NCBI GenBank assembly: GCA_963823565.1
Contig: CAWGLR010000003.1
Coordinates: 620,001-684,000, forward strand
Reading direction: 5' to 3'
Length of the DNA stretch: 64,000 bases
Source of the DNA: RHKX01 sp963823565
GTDB taxonomy: Bacteria > Actinomycetota > Thermoleophilia > Solirubrobacterales > 70-9
Below the pieces are notes generated by a model that was given only the letters and a program-made list of their open reading frames with translations, was not told where the DNA came from and made no database searches. The translations under genes were made by a program, and so were the position numbers. Positions 26,806-35,813 of the stretch are shown here, piece after piece (the stretch's first letter is position 1; the number at the start of each line of letters is the position of its first letter).

Positions 26806-28859
26806 CCGACGAGCGCAGACCCGAGGACGAGGAGCCCGAGGAGCCGCAGGACGGCGACTCGCCGCAGGCGACTCCCGAGGACGAGGACGTCAAGGGCCTC
26901 GGCCTGACCGAGGAGTTCGCGCGGCTCGAGTCAGAGATCGAGCGCGAGGCCGCGCGCGGGAAGGACTCGGCCGAGGAGGGCGAGGAGGGAGAGGTCGACG
27001 ACTCCGACGAGGACTCCGAATGGGCGCCGCCGCCGGTCGAGGCGGAGGGCGAGGATGAGCCTGAGGCCGCCGCCGAGGAGGGCTCAGAGGAGCCCGGGCA
27101 GGACGAGGAGGACCTAGACCCGAGCGAGGACGACTCCGCCTCGACGCCGCCGGAGGACTCCGACGAGGGCGTCCACGACGGCGTCCCCGACGCCCCGACC
27201 GAGGTTGGAGTCCCGCCCGTCGACGAGCCCGCGACCGAGCACACCGTCGTCCGCGACCGCCCTCTCGAGCCGGTGCCGATCGCCACCGGCGGCTACGACC
27301 CCGTCGACGCCGGAGAGGTCAAGGACCGCACCCCTGCGCTCTGGTGGCGGTTCATGACGGGTTCGGTGCTGATCGTCGTCTCGGCCGCGACCGCAGTCGC
27401 CCTCTCGGGGTTGCTGGCGATTAACGGAATCGCCAACGACCTTCAGCCGATACCGGACATCCAGAGGGTGCTGCCGGAGATCGATCCCGGGGAGCCCCAG
27501 ACGATCCTCCTCGTCGGATCCGACAAACGGGCGAACACCCCGGGTGATCCGGGTCGCTCCGACACGACGATGCTGCTGCGCGTCGATGCAGCCAACGACG
27601 TCCTGTCGCTCTTCTCGCTGCCGCGCGATCTCAAGGTCGACATCCCCGGCTATGGAACCGACAAGCTCAACGCGGCCTACACGGTCGGCGGGATCAAGAA
27701 GACCTACGAGACGGTCAAGCAGCTGACCGGATTGAAGATCGCGCATGTCGTCAACGTCGACTTCCAGGGATTCGCCGACGCGGTGGACGCCATCGACTGC
27801 GTCTACGTCGACGTCGACCGCGACTACTTCAACGACAACTCCACGGCGGTGAGCGCCGAGGATCAGTACGCGCCGATCGACGTCAACGCCGGCTACCAGC
27901 GGCTGTGCGGGCAAAACGCGCTCGATTACGTCCGCTACCGGCACACCGACAACGACTTCGTCCGCGCCGCCCGCCAGCAGGACTTCCTTCGTAACGCCCG
28001 CGCGCAGGTACCGGTCGGCGAGGTTCTGCCGATCATCAGCGGCTCCGATACCGGCAGCAAGCTGATCGACATCTTCACCAAGTACACGTCCTCCGACATC
28101 AACGATCCGGCGCAATTGATCGGCGTGCTGAAGGCGTTCATCGGCGTCCGCGACGTGCCGATCAACGAGGTCCACTTCAAGGGGACGGACACGATCGAGA
28201 ACGGGATCGCCTACGTGACTGCGCGGCCCGAGGACATTCAGAAGGCGGTCGAAGAGTTCCTCGGCGACGAGGACAGCGCGGGCGGGCCCGAGGGCGGCGA
28301 CTCGGGTGGCTCGAAGAAGGACAAGCCGGCCAAGGGCGCGGCCAAGGAGGAGGAGAGCGCGCCCGAGCAGAGCTCGAGCGCGGACGTCGTATCCGCCGAC
28401 GACATCCTCTCCTGTGGAGATGCCGCGGCCGGCAAGGTTCCCGCGTTCGGCCGGACCTCCGCTCGTCGACTGAACTTCCCCGTCTACGTGCCCGAGGAAC
28501 TGGCACCGAACTCCTGCTACGACGATGGCTCGCGCCAGTACGACATCAAGGACCTCGACGACGAGAAGCAGCCGGCCTACAAGCTCGTGATCGCGCTCAA
28601 CAGCGACACGACGCCTGGCGACTACTACGGCGTGATGGGCACGACCTGGAGCGACCCGCCGATCCTCGACAAGCCATCCGAGACGCGGACCATCGACGAT
28701 CGCGACTACGACCTCTTCTACGACGGCGACCGCCTGCGCATCGTCGCCTTCCACGACGACGATGGCAACTCCTACTGGGTGAGCAACACGCTGCTGCAGA
28801 CGCTCAGCGAGGACCAGATGCTCGCGATCGCCACCTCGATGGACAAGAAGAAGGAATGA
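26802..28859 (+). CDS. LytR-CpsA-Psr (LCP) family cell-wall polymer ligase
   Basis: 685 residues. LCP enzymes transfer lipid-linked polymers to peptidoglycan. A very acidic cytoplasmic N-terminus of about 175 residues is followed by one membrane helix (about 184-207) and the LCP domain from about 230: TILLVGSDKR, GRSDTTMLLRV with catalytic Asp, SLPRDLKVDIPGYGTDKLNAAY, and the ALDYVRYRHTDNDFVRAARQQ Arg-rich block. After a Ser/Lys/Glu linker there is an extracellular C-terminal domain (about 540-685) with two Cys that may pair. The start GTG at 26802 overlaps the M20 stop; the stop overlaps the next ATG. Context with sugar-nucleotide genes supports wall-polymer attachment. Confidence 0.9.
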   Translation: MTDERRPEDEEPEEPQDGDSPQATPEDEDVKGLGLTEEFARLESEIEREAARGKDSAEEGEEGEVDDSDEDSEWAPPPVEAEGEDEPEAAAEEGSEEPGQDEEDLDPSEDDSASTPPEDSDEGVHDGVPDAPTEVGVPPVDEPATEHTVVRDRPLEPVPIATGGYDPVDAGEVKDRTPALWWRFMTGSVLIVVSAATAVALSGLLAINGIANDLQPIPDIQRVLPEIDPGEPQTILLVGSDKRANTPGDPGRSDTTMLLRVDAANDVLSLFSLPRDLKVDIPGYGTDKLNAAYTVGGIKKTYETVKQLTGLKIAHVVNVDFQGFADAVDAIDCVYVDVDRDYFNDNSTAVSAEDQYAPIDVNAGYQRLCGQNALDYVRYRHTDNDFVRAARQQDFLRNARAQVPVGEVLPIISGSDTGSKLIDIFTKYTSSDINDPAQLIGVLKAFIGVRDVPINEVHFKGTDTIENGIAYVTARPEDIQKAVEEFLGDEDSAGGPEGGDSGGSKKDKPAKGAAKEEESAPEQSSSADVVSADDILSCGDAAAGKVPAFGRTSARRLNFPVYVPEELAPNSCYDDGSRQYDIKDLDDEKQPAYKLVIALNSDTTPGDYYGVMGTTWSDPPILDKPSETRTIDDRDYDLFYDGDRLRIVAFHDDDGNSYWVSNTLLQTLSEDQMLAIATSMDKKKE

Positions 28860-30173
28860 GCGAGACCGAGCGAGATGCGGTCGGCGTCGTCGGCGTCGGC
28901 TGGGTCGGGCTGGTCACGTCCGCCTGCTTCGCCTCCCAGGGCCACGAGGTCTGGGCGATGGACGTCGACGCCGCGAAGGTCGCGAGCTTGTCGTCCGGGG
29001 AGATCACGATCCACGAGCCGGGACTCCCCGAGCTCGTGCGTGAGAACGCCGCGCGCCTCCACTTCACGACCTCGATGGACGAGCTGCTCGCCAAAGCGAG
29101 GCTGCTCTTCTGCTGCGTCGACACGCCCCCGACCTACTCCGGCGACGCCGACCTCAGTCGCGTCCGGTCGGTGGTCGAGCAGCTTCCCGCCGACTCCGAG
29201 CACGCGCTGGTGATGAAGAGCACGGTGCCATCGGGGACCGGCGCGTCGATCCGCCGCGACATGCCGTCGCTGTCCTACGTCTCCTGTCCGGAGTTCCTCA
29301 AGGAGGGCTCGGCGGTCGCCGACTTCCTCCATCCCGACCGGGTCGTGATCGGCGCCGACCCCGGCGACGAGTGGGCGGCCGACGCCGTCGAGGCGCTCTA
29401 CGCACCGCTCGGCGGCGAGATCGTCCGCACCGACGTCGCCAGCGCCGAGATGATCAAGCTCGCCTCCAACGCCTTCCTCGCGACGAAGATCTCCTTCATC
29501 AACGAGATCGCCAACGTCTGCGAGGAGGTCGGCGCCGACGTCACCGAGGTCGCGCGCGGGATGGGCCTCGACGAGCGGATCGGAAACAAGTTCCTACAAG
29601 CCGGAATCGGATATGGCGGAAGTTGTTTTCCTAAAGACGTCTCCGCCCTCAAGCAGCTCGCCGGCAACTCCGGCTACCACTTCCAGCTCCTCAACTCGGT
29701 CATCGAGGTCAACGAGCTCCAGAAGCGGCGGGTGATCGGGAAGCTGACCAAGCACCTCGGCTCGCTGGTCGGGCGACGCGTTGCACTCCTCGGCCTCGCC
29801 TTCAAGCCGAACACCGACGACATGCGCGAGGCGTCCTCGCTGGTCCTCTCGGCGCGCCTTCAGGGCGAGGGCGCCTCCGTCGTCGCCTACGACCCGGTCG
29901 CCGAGGACTCCGCCGGCGGGATGCTGCCCGCGGTCGAGATGGCGGCCGTCGCCCGGAGGACGCCTTGCGACGGCGCCGACGCGGCGATCCTCGTCACCGA
30001 GTGGCCGCAGTTCGCGGAGCTCGACTGGACCGCGCGTCGCCGGCCGGATGGCGACGCCGCTGCTCGTCGACGGCCGGAACTTCCTCGACCCCGAGGCCCT
30101 GCGAGCCGCCGGGTTCACCTACGAGGGGATCGGACGGGGCGGCGACCGGGCCGCTGACCGGGCGAGCCGGTAG
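28856..30173 (+). CDS. UDP-glucose 6-dehydrogenase family protein, frameshifted near the C-terminus
   Basis: The intact part has the Rossmann start VGVVGVGWVGLVTSACFASQ, the SAEMIKLASNAFLATKISF helix with catalytic Lys, the GIGYGGSCFPKDV catalytic Cys and the LGLAFKPNTDDMREASS second NAD-like domain. It oxidises UDP-glucose to UDP-glucuronate or acts on a related NDP-sugar. At about 30031-30040 the coding frame changes: the original frame runs to 30157 as Arg/Pro-rich nonsense, while the other frame gives the normal ending MATPLLVDGRNFLDPEAL and YEGIGRG to a TAG at 30173. One base too many is present. The full protein would be about 438 residues. Its ATG overlaps the LCP stop. Confidence 0.85.
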
Positions 30174-30212
30174 AAACCCGCTCCCGATGCTTCCTCCGGA
30201 CCGCGAATCGTC

Positions 30213-31299
30213 GTGCAGGCGCTGATCCTCGTCGGGGGGCACGGCACCCGCCTGCGCCCGATCACCCTCACCCTCCCGAAGCCGGTCATCCCACTGGTCG
30301 ACCGGCCGTTCCTGCGCTACATGATCGACTGGGTGGCGCGGCACGGGGTGGAGGAGGTCGTGATGGCGTGCGGCTTCCTGCCCGACCAGCTCCGGGCCAC
30401 GCTCGGCGACCAGATCCCCGGCGGGCCGCGACTGCGCTACGTCGAGGAGCCCGAGCCCCGCGGCACCGCGGGCGCGATCAAGTTCGCCGAGGACCTGCTC
30501 GAGGATCGCTTCTTCGCGCTCAACGGCGACTCGCTCACCGACCTCGACCTGACCGCGCTGATGGACAAGCACGTCTCCAGCGGCGCCCGCGCCACGCTCG
30601 GCCTCTATCCGGTCGAGGACCCCTCGGCCTTCGGCCTCGTCCGCCACGACGACGACGGCGCGATCACCGAGTTCCTCGAGAAGCCCGATCCCGTCCGAGA
30701 TCGACACCAACGAGGTCTCCGCCGGCGCCTACGTGCTCGAGAAGGAGGTTCTCGACCTCGTCCCGCCCGGCAAGGACGTCTCGATCGAGCGCGAGGTCTT
30801 TCCCCGCCTGGTCGGCGACGGTCTCTACTCCCAGCGCCTCGAGGGCTACTGGGTGGACATCGGCACGCCCGAGCGCTACCTCGACGCCTGCTGGGACATC
30901 CTCGGCCGCAGGGTCGAGACCGAGCCCGGGTCGCTGGTCGACGACGAGGGTCGCTACGTCTCCGCCGCCGCCGACGTGGACGCCGAGGCGACGATCGCCG
31001 CCGAGTGCTTCGTCGAAGCTGACGTGAGCGTCGCCGCCGGCGCCCGGATCGGCCCCCGCGCGGTGCTCGGGGCCGGAGCCGAGATCGCGGCGGAGGCGAC
31101 GATCACCGGCTCGGCGATCCACCCCGCCTGTCGCGTCGGCCGCGGCGCGAGCGTGACCGGGTCGATCCTCGCCGCCGGCACGGTCGTCGAGGATGGCGCC
31201 GCCGTCCCCGAGGGCTCGGTGATCGGCGCCGGCGCCACGATCACCGCCTCGGCGTCGCTCGAGCCCGGCGCCCGCGTCCAACCCGAGGAGACCGCCTGA
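30213..31299 (+). pseudogene. NDP-sugar pyrophosphorylase (mannose-1-phosphate guanylyltransferase-like), split by a frameshift
   Basis: The 5' half encodes a nucleotidyltransferase domain (LILVGGHGTRLRPITLTLPKP, FALNGDSLTDLDL, ITEFLEKPDP). At 30690-30692 a CCC needs to be CC to continue as DPSEIDTNEVSAGAYVLEK and then YWVDIGTPERYLDACWDIL. The 3' half carries hexapeptide repeats of a left-handed beta-helix (AARIGPRAVLGAGAEIAAE-like), as in GDP-mannose pyrophosphorylases. The joined product would be about 361 residues. It is either a real single-base insertion or a sequence error. A second, intact paralogue lies at 32349. Confidence 0.8.
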
Positions 31300-31300
31300 G

Positions 31301-32323
31301 ATGAGCCAGCTCGCCGAACGCCTTTCCGCCATCGACTCGGGCGACCAGCTCGACGCCGCCCTGTCGCTGCCCGATCACCTGCGCGACGCGCTCTGGCGTG
31401 TCGACTCCGCCCGGCTCGAGCCGATGGAGTGCAGCGGCCTGCTGGTCTGCGGCATGGGAGGTTCGGCGATCGGGGGCGACCTCGCGGCGGCCGCGCTCGG
31501 CAGCCGGCTCAGCCGCCCGCTCGACGTCGTCCGCGGCTACGCCGTCCCTCCCTGGACGCTCCCCGACCGCGTCATCTTCTGCTCGAGCTACTCGGGGAAC
31601 ACCGAGGAGACCCTCGCCTGCTACGACGCCGCGGAGGCCGTCGGGGCCCGGCGGATCGCCGCGACCACGGGGGGCTCGCTCGCCGAGGCCGCACGCCGCG
31701 ACGGCGTGCCGGTGATCGGCATGCCGGCCGGGCTCCAGCCCCGCGCCGCGGTCGGCTACACGTTCGCGATCGCCGCCGAGGTCGCCGCGCTGGTCGGCGC
31801 CGGCGAGTCGCTGCGCACCGAGATCGACAGCTCCGCCGCCCATCTCGAGGCGAGCCGCGACCGGCTGCTGGAGCAGGCGGCCGAGCTCGCCGAGCGGATC
31901 GGGGACTCGGTCCCGCTGCTCTACGGCTGCGGCCTGACCGTTCCGGTCGCCTATCGCTGGAAGTGCCAGGTCAACGAGAACGCAAAGCGGCCGGCGTTCG
32001 ATCACGCGCTGCCGGAGATGGACCACAACGAGATCGTCGGCTGGGAGCGCGCGGGGGAGGGCTCCTTCTCGGCGGTCTTCCTCGAGGACTGCGACCAGCA
32101 CCCGCGCGAGCGGCAGCGGGTCGAGCTCACCGCGGAGCTGGTGGCGCCGCAGGCCCACGACGTGATCCGGCTGGAGACCGTCGGGGAGACCCGCACCGAG
32201 CGCCTGCTCTGGGCGGTCGTGCTGGGCGACCTGCTCTCGCTCGAGCTCGCCGCCCGCGGGGGCACCGACCCCACCCCGGTAGACGTCATCGAGAGCCTCA
32301 AGGACCGGCTCGGCCGCTCCTGA
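31301..32323 (+). CDS. Bifunctional phosphoglucose/phosphomannose isomerase
   Basis: 340 residues, SIS-domain protein of the archaeal/actinobacterial PGI/PMI type, interconverting fructose-6-phosphate with glucose-6- or mannose-6-phosphate. Sugar-phosphate loops are VCGMGGSAIGGD and CSSYSGNTEETL, with Thr rather than Gln-type residues near the active site. The C-terminal helix has NENAKRPAFDHALPEMDHNE with the catalytic Glu/His region. It lies directly behind one GDP-mannose-type pyrophosphorylase and before another, so it probably supplies mannose-6-phosphate for GDP-mannose. Confidence 0.9.
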   Translation: MSQLAERLSAIDSGDQLDAALSLPDHLRDALWRVDSARLEPMECSGLLVCGMGGSAIGGDLAAAALGSRLSRPLDVVRGYAVPPWTLPDRVIFCSSYSGNTEETLACYDAAEAVGARRIAATTGGSLAEAARRDGVPVIGMPAGLQPRAAVGYTFAIAAEVAALVGAGESLRTEIDSSAAHLEASRDRLLEQAAELAERIGDSVPLLYGCGLTVPVAYRWKCQVNENAKRPAFDHALPEMDHNEIVGWERAGEGSFSAVFLEDCDQHPRERQRVELTAELVAPQAHDVIRLETVGETRTERLLWAVVLGDLLSLELAARGGTDPTPVDVIESLKDRLGRS

Positions 32324-32334
32324 CGGCCGTGCCA

Positions 32335-32340
32335 TAGCCT
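32335..32340 (+). promoter_or_regulatory. Leaderless -10 box (TAGCCT) of the second pyrophosphorylase gene
   Basis: TAGCCT lies 8 nt before the ATG at 32349, in a 25-nt gap. Confidence 0.5.
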
Positions 32341-32348
32341 CCGCCCCC

Positions 32349-33359
32349 ATGCGCGCAATGGTCATGGCCGCCGGCCTCGGCACCCGGCTGCGGCCGATCA
32401 CCCACCAGATCCCCAAGCCCGTCGTCCCGGTGGTCAACGTCGCGATCGTCGAGCAGCTCGTGCGACTGCTCGCGGCGCACGGGGCCCATGAGGTCATCGC
32501 GAACCTGCACTGGTTCCCCGAGACGGTCCGCGGCCGGCTCGGCGACGGCTCCGGCCTCGGCGTCGAGGTCAGCTACAGCACCGAGGACGAGCTGCTCGGA
32601 ACCGCGGGGGGCGTCCGCAACGTCGCCGACTTCCTCACCGCCGGGTCCGAGGACACCTTCCTGGTGCTGGCGGGCGACGCGCTCACCGACGTCGATCTGA
32701 CCGCCCTCGCCGACGCCCACCGGGCGAACGACGGGGTCGCGACGCTCGCGGTCAAGAAGGTCAGCGACGTCTCCGAGTACGGCGTGATCGTCACCGGCGC
32801 CGACGGCCGCATCCAGGGCTTCCAGGAGAAGCCGGATCCCGCCGAGGCGCTCTCCGACCTCGTCAACTGCATGGTCTACGCCTTCAGCCCAGAGGTCTTC
32901 GACTACTTCCCCGCCGACGACCCGGTCGACTTCGCCAATGACGTGTTCCCGGCGCTGCTCGCGCACGACGTCCCCTTCTACGTGCACGAGGTCGACGGCT
33001 ACTGGAACGACGTCGGCACCCTCCGCGAGTATCTCCAGGGGAACCTCGACGCGGTCGCGGGCGCGGTGTCGCTGCCGCGGATGGGCGGCGAGCTCGCCGA
33101 CGGGACGGCGCCGAGCGGCGTGGCCGAGCTCGGCGACGACGTCCAGGTCGAGGGGAAGGTGCTCTTCGGCGAGGGCTGCCGGATCGGTGACGGCGCCCGG
33201 CTCAGCGGGCCCCTGGTCATCGGCCCCGGCGCGACGGTCGGCGCCGGCGCCCAGGTCAAGGAGGCCGTCCTGCTGCCCGGGGGCAACGTCGCAGCCGGCG
33301 AGCTGCTCGCGCGCGGCATCGCCGGCGACGCGGCGCGCCTCGCCGCCGGCGACTGGTAG
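32349..33359 (+). CDS. NDP-sugar pyrophosphorylase (mannose-1-phosphate guanylyltransferase or related)
   Basis: 336 residues. The nucleotide loop is AMVMAAGLGTRLRPITHQIPKPVVPV; other blocks are LVLAGDALTDVDL, GVIVTGADGRIQGFQEKPDP and YWNDVGTLREYLQGNLDAV. The C-terminus has short hexapeptide-type repeats (LFGEGCRIGDGARL, LVIGPGATVGAGAQV). It makes an NDP-sugar from sugar-1-phosphate; the exact nucleotide and sugar are not settled by sequence. It is a diverged paralogue of the frameshifted gene at 30213. Confidence 0.86.
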   Translation: MRAMVMAAGLGTRLRPITHQIPKPVVPVVNVAIVEQLVRLLAAHGAHEVIANLHWFPETVRGRLGDGSGLGVEVSYSTEDELLGTAGGVRNVADFLTAGSEDTFLVLAGDALTDVDLTALADAHRANDGVATLAVKKVSDVSEYGVIVTGADGRIQGFQEKPDPAEALSDLVNCMVYAFSPEVFDYFPADDPVDFANDVFPALLAHDVPFYVHEVDGYWNDVGTLREYLQGNLDAVAGAVSLPRMGGELADGTAPSGVAELGDDVQVEGKVLFGEGCRIGDGARLSGPLVIGPGATVGAGAQVKEAVLLPGGNVAAGELLARGIAGDAARLAAGDW

Positions 33360-33364
33360 CCGAG

Positions 33365-34243
33365 ATGAGCGGCCGCAGGCGGAGCGTCACGGTTCCGGCG
33401 TCCTCGGCCAACCTCGGCCCGGGCTACGACGTCCTCGGCGCCGCGCTGGAGATCGAGCTCGTCCTCGACGTCGCGGAGACCGGGGAGTACGGGTTCGAGG
33501 CGCCCGGCCTCGATGTCCCGAGCGGGCGCGAGAACCTGATCGTCCGCGCCTTCGAGCGCCTTCATCCCGCCGACGACATCGCCTTCCGCGTCCGCAGCGA
33601 GATCCCGCTGGCACGCGGGCTCGGCTCCTCGGCGGCGGCCATCCTCGCCGGCCTCATGGCCGCCGACCACCTCTACGAGCTCGGCAACTCGCGCGATGAG
33701 CTGTTCACCCTCGCGTGCGAGATCGAGGGCCACCCCGACAACGTCGCCGCGGCGCTGTTCGGTGGCTTCACGGTAGCCGCGCCTGGAGGCGAGGGGACGC
33801 CGGCGAGGCTGGATCCCCCGGAGGGCATGGAGGCGCTGCTCGTCATCCCCGACGAGGAGGTCTCGACCGAGGCCGCCCGCGCCGCGATGCCGGCGGAGGT
33901 CCCGCTCGGCGACGCGATCGCGAACGTCGCCGCGGCGACGAACCTCGTCCTCGGGATCGAGCGCTCCGACCTGACGCTGATCGAGCGCGGCCTCGCCGAC
34001 CGCCTCCACCAGGACCGCCGGGCCCACCTCTTCCCCCGCTCGATGGATGCCATCGAAGCGGCGCGGGAGCTCGGCGCGATCGGCGCGACGATCTCCGGCG
34101 CCGGGCCGACCGTGCTCGTCTGGAGCTTCTGGCAGACCGGGGCGAAGGTCCTCTCCGGGCTCGAGGAGCGGTGCGAGGGCTGGGCGCGGGTGCGCCGGGC
34201 GCCGTTCTCGCCGCGCGGCGCGCGCGTCGAGCTGCCGCGCTGA
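33365..34243 (+). CDS. thrB: Homoserine kinase
   Basis: 292 residues of the GHMP kinase fold, phosphorylating homoserine in threonine synthesis. Motifs are VTVPASSANLGPGYDVLGAAL, the ATP loop IPLARGLGSSAAAILAGL, EIEGHPDNVAAALFGGF and the C-terminal ATISGAGPTVLVW. No thrC or hom is adjacent. It follows the pyrophosphorylase gene by 5 nt and may share its transcript. Other GHMP kinases are possible, but the N-terminal PASSANLGPGYD is typical of ThrB. Confidence 0.9.
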   Translation: MSGRRRSVTVPASSANLGPGYDVLGAALEIELVLDVAETGEYGFEAPGLDVPSGRENLIVRAFERLHPADDIAFRVRSEIPLARGLGSSAAAILAGLMAADHLYELGNSRDELFTLACEIEGHPDNVAAALFGGFTVAAPGGEGTPARLDPPEGMEALLVIPDEEVSTEAARAAMPAEVPLGDAIANVAAATNLVLGIERSDLTLIERGLADRLHQDRRAHLFPRSMDAIEAARELGAIGATISGAGPTVLVWSFWQTGAKVLSGLEERCEGWARVRRAPFSPRGARVELPR

Positions 34244-34340
34244 GCGAAAGGCCGGGTAGCGACGAGCGGCTTCGACGACGGGGCGCTCGGCCCAGCGTCC
34301 GGCATCTGCGCGGTCGGCGCCGACCGCGGTGGCCGGCCTC

Positions 34341-34383
34341 GAGCGCGCACTTATGCGGGCCATAGCGGCTCAACTGCGCGCTC
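34341..34383. repeat. 43-nt palindromic repeat, copy 2
   Basis: Perfect 9-bp terminal arms GAGCGCGCA and TGCGCGCTC flank an inner TATG-CGGGC-CATA stem. Length equals that of the element at 12163-12205. The two share GAGCGC-CACTT at one end, CGCTC-like ends and an ATAGCGG core when one copy is inverted. Confidence 0.65.
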
Positions 34384-34483
34384 ACCCCTGAGACACGATG
34401 TCATCAGCGGATTCCGTCCCACTACGGGCCGTTTTCTGCGACCGAGCGGCTCCGAGCCCGCCGCCTCGCGCCCCCTCGTTGAC

Positions 34484-34502
34484 ACCGTCCCGCCGGGACG
34501 GT
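34484..34502. terminator. Hairpin between thrB and parA
   Basis: ACCGTCCC and GGGACGGT pair perfectly (8 bp) around a 3-nt loop GCC. There is no U-tract on either strand, so intrinsic termination would be weak or Rho-assisted. Confidence 0.45.
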
Positions 34503-34524
34503 CCCGAGCTCCGTCCCTCGACCC

Positions 34525-35334
34525 CTAGCTCGCCTCGAGCAGCCTCGCCGGCAGCGTCTCGCGCCGCACCTCGTCGATCCGGGCGGCGCGATCGTCGAGG
34601 CCGAGGCGGGTGAGGACCTCGCCGGCGAGGTCGAGGTAGTCGGCGCCGCGCTCGGGGCGGTAGTCGAGAATCGGGCGGGCCCGCTCGGCGGACTCGGCGT
34701 AGGCGATCGACTGGCGGATGACCGTCTCGAAGACCTTGCCGGGGAAGCGCTCCTCGAGCAGCTCGAGGGTCTGGCGCGCGTGCTTGGTGCGCATGTTGGC
34801 GATGTTGAGCAGGACGCCGAGGAGCTCGAGCTCGGGATTGAGCGTGTCGCGGGCGAGGTCGAAGATCTGCAGCGCCTGCTCGACCCCCTGGAGCGAGAAG
34901 TGCTGCGCCTGGGTCGACAGCAGCGCGTGGGTCGAGGCGACGAGGGCGTTGACGGTGAGCAACCCGAGCGTCGGCGGGCAGTCGATGAGGATGACGTCGT
35001 GGCGGCGCTTGACGTCGCGGAGGGCGTTGCGGAGCGTCACCTCGCGGCCGATCTTGCCGGCGAGGACGAGCTCTGCCTCGGCGAGGCCGAGGTTCGCCGG
35101 GATGACGGTCCCGTGGACCGCGTCGCCCGCCCGCGCTTGGCCGGCGAGCACTTCGCCGAGCGTCGGCTGCGCCTCGGGGTCGACGTCGAAGTAGTCGGAG
35201 AGGTTCCCCTGCGGGTCGGCATCGATCGAGAGGACGTCGAGGCCGACGCGCTCGAGGACGTCGTGGAGCGAGCGGACGGTGGTCGTCTTGCCGGTTCCGC
35301 CCTTCTGCGAGAGCACGGAGATCGTCAGCGACAC
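34525..35334 (-). CDS. ParA/Soj-family ATPase, orphan
   Basis: 269 residues. The deviant Walker A is SQKGGTGKTTT (K11 and K16), followed by SIDADPQGNLSDYF, VILIDCPPTLGLLTVNAL and NIANMRTKHARQTLELL, all typical of ParA/Soj. Such ATPases position chromosomes, plasmids or protein cargo by dynamic nucleoid binding. No parB, parS cluster or cargo gene is adjacent, so chromosome segregation is not certain. The start is GTG at 35334; a longer upstream frame exists but lacks homology. A TATAGT box lies about 50 nt upstream on the same strand. Confidence 0.87.
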   Translation of the reverse strand: MSLTISVLSQKGGTGKTTTVRSLHDVLERVGLDVLSIDADPQGNLSDYFDVDPEAQPTLGEVLAGQARAGDAVHGTVIPANLGLAEAELVLAGKIGREVTLRNALRDVKRRHDVILIDCPPTLGLLTVNALVASTHALLSTQAQHFSLQGVEQALQIFDLARDTLNPELELLGVLLNIANMRTKHARQTLELLEERFPGKVFETVIRQSIAYAESAERARPILDYRPERGADYLDLAGEVLTRLGLDDRAARIDEVRRETLPARLLEAS

Positions 35335-35383
35335 GGCCGCCGCCCGGATCCGCTCGTATCTGCCGGAGCCCCCATGGGCGCCG

Positions 35384-35389
35384 ACTATA
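35384..35389 (-). promoter_or_regulatory. Possible -10 box (TATAGT) of parA
   Basis: On the minus strand TATAGT lies 49 nt before the GTG at 35334, within a relatively A/T-rich patch. It predicts a leader of about 40 nt. Confidence 0.4.
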
Positions 35390-35432
35390 TTCGCCTCGCG
35401 CCGCGGCCTCGTCCGGGCCGCGCCGATGGCGC

Positions 35433-35735
35433 CTAGGAGGCGCGGTGGACGTTCGCCGCGCCGCCGAGGGAGCGGACGCGATCCTCCTCGCGGGCGTCGC
35501 CGAGCCGGCGGGCGCGTCCCTCGCTCTCGCAGTTGGCACATGCCCACTCCTCGCCGTGGCGCCCGACGTGGCGGATCACCTGCTCGCCGACGAGCGGGTA
35601 GCGGCCGCAGCAGCCGCAGCGGACCACGCCGTCGATCGGGTGCTGAGGCTGCGGCTCCGGCGCGGCGGCCGGCGGGCCGCTCGGCGAGCCCTCGCGGATC
35701 AGGGGCGGGCGGCGGGTATGCGAGGTGGCTTCCAT
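35433..35735 (-). CDS. Small zinc-ribbon protein, function unknown
   Basis: About 100 residues. After a 35-residue Pro-rich start comes VRCGCCGRYPLVGEQVIRHV and later WACANCESEG, giving two CxxC pairs (C40/C43 and C66/C69) 22 residues apart, a treble-clef or zinc-ribbon arrangement. The last 30 residues are basic and polar. I chose the ATG at 35735; the frame stays open upstream without homology and would overlap the divergent SRPBCC gene. Target or partner is unknown. Confidence 0.6.
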   Translation of the reverse strand: MEATSHTRRPPLIREGSPSGPPAAAPEPQPQHPIDGVVRCGCCGRYPLVGEQVIRHVGRHGEEWACANCESEGRARRLGDAREEDRVRSLGGAANVHRAS

Positions 35736-35799
35736 GCGGGAGCTTTCGGCCTCGCGCGGCGGCCTCCTCCCCCGGGGCCGGAGCGTGCCTGCGCGCGGA

Positions 35800-35805
35800 T
35801 AGACT
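35800..35805 (+). promoter_or_regulatory. Leaderless -10 box (TAGACT) of the SRPBCC gene
   Basis: TAGACT is 8 nt upstream of the ATG at 35814. Confidence 0.5.
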
Positions 35806-35813
35806 CGCCGCCG

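Larger units (their letters stand above)
34244..34524. other. Convergent spacer with palindromic repeat and hairpin
   Basis: This 281-base stretch holds no gene I can support. It contains a 43-nt palindromic repeat (34341-34383) and a terminator-like hairpin (34484-34502). Codon-like pattern is lost throughout. Confidence 0.55.

Noticed and set aside
34408..34440. Possible additional promoter or att site in the thrB-parA spacer
   Set aside because: No duplicated core, integrase gene or tRNA end is present; the region is better explained by the repeat and hairpin.
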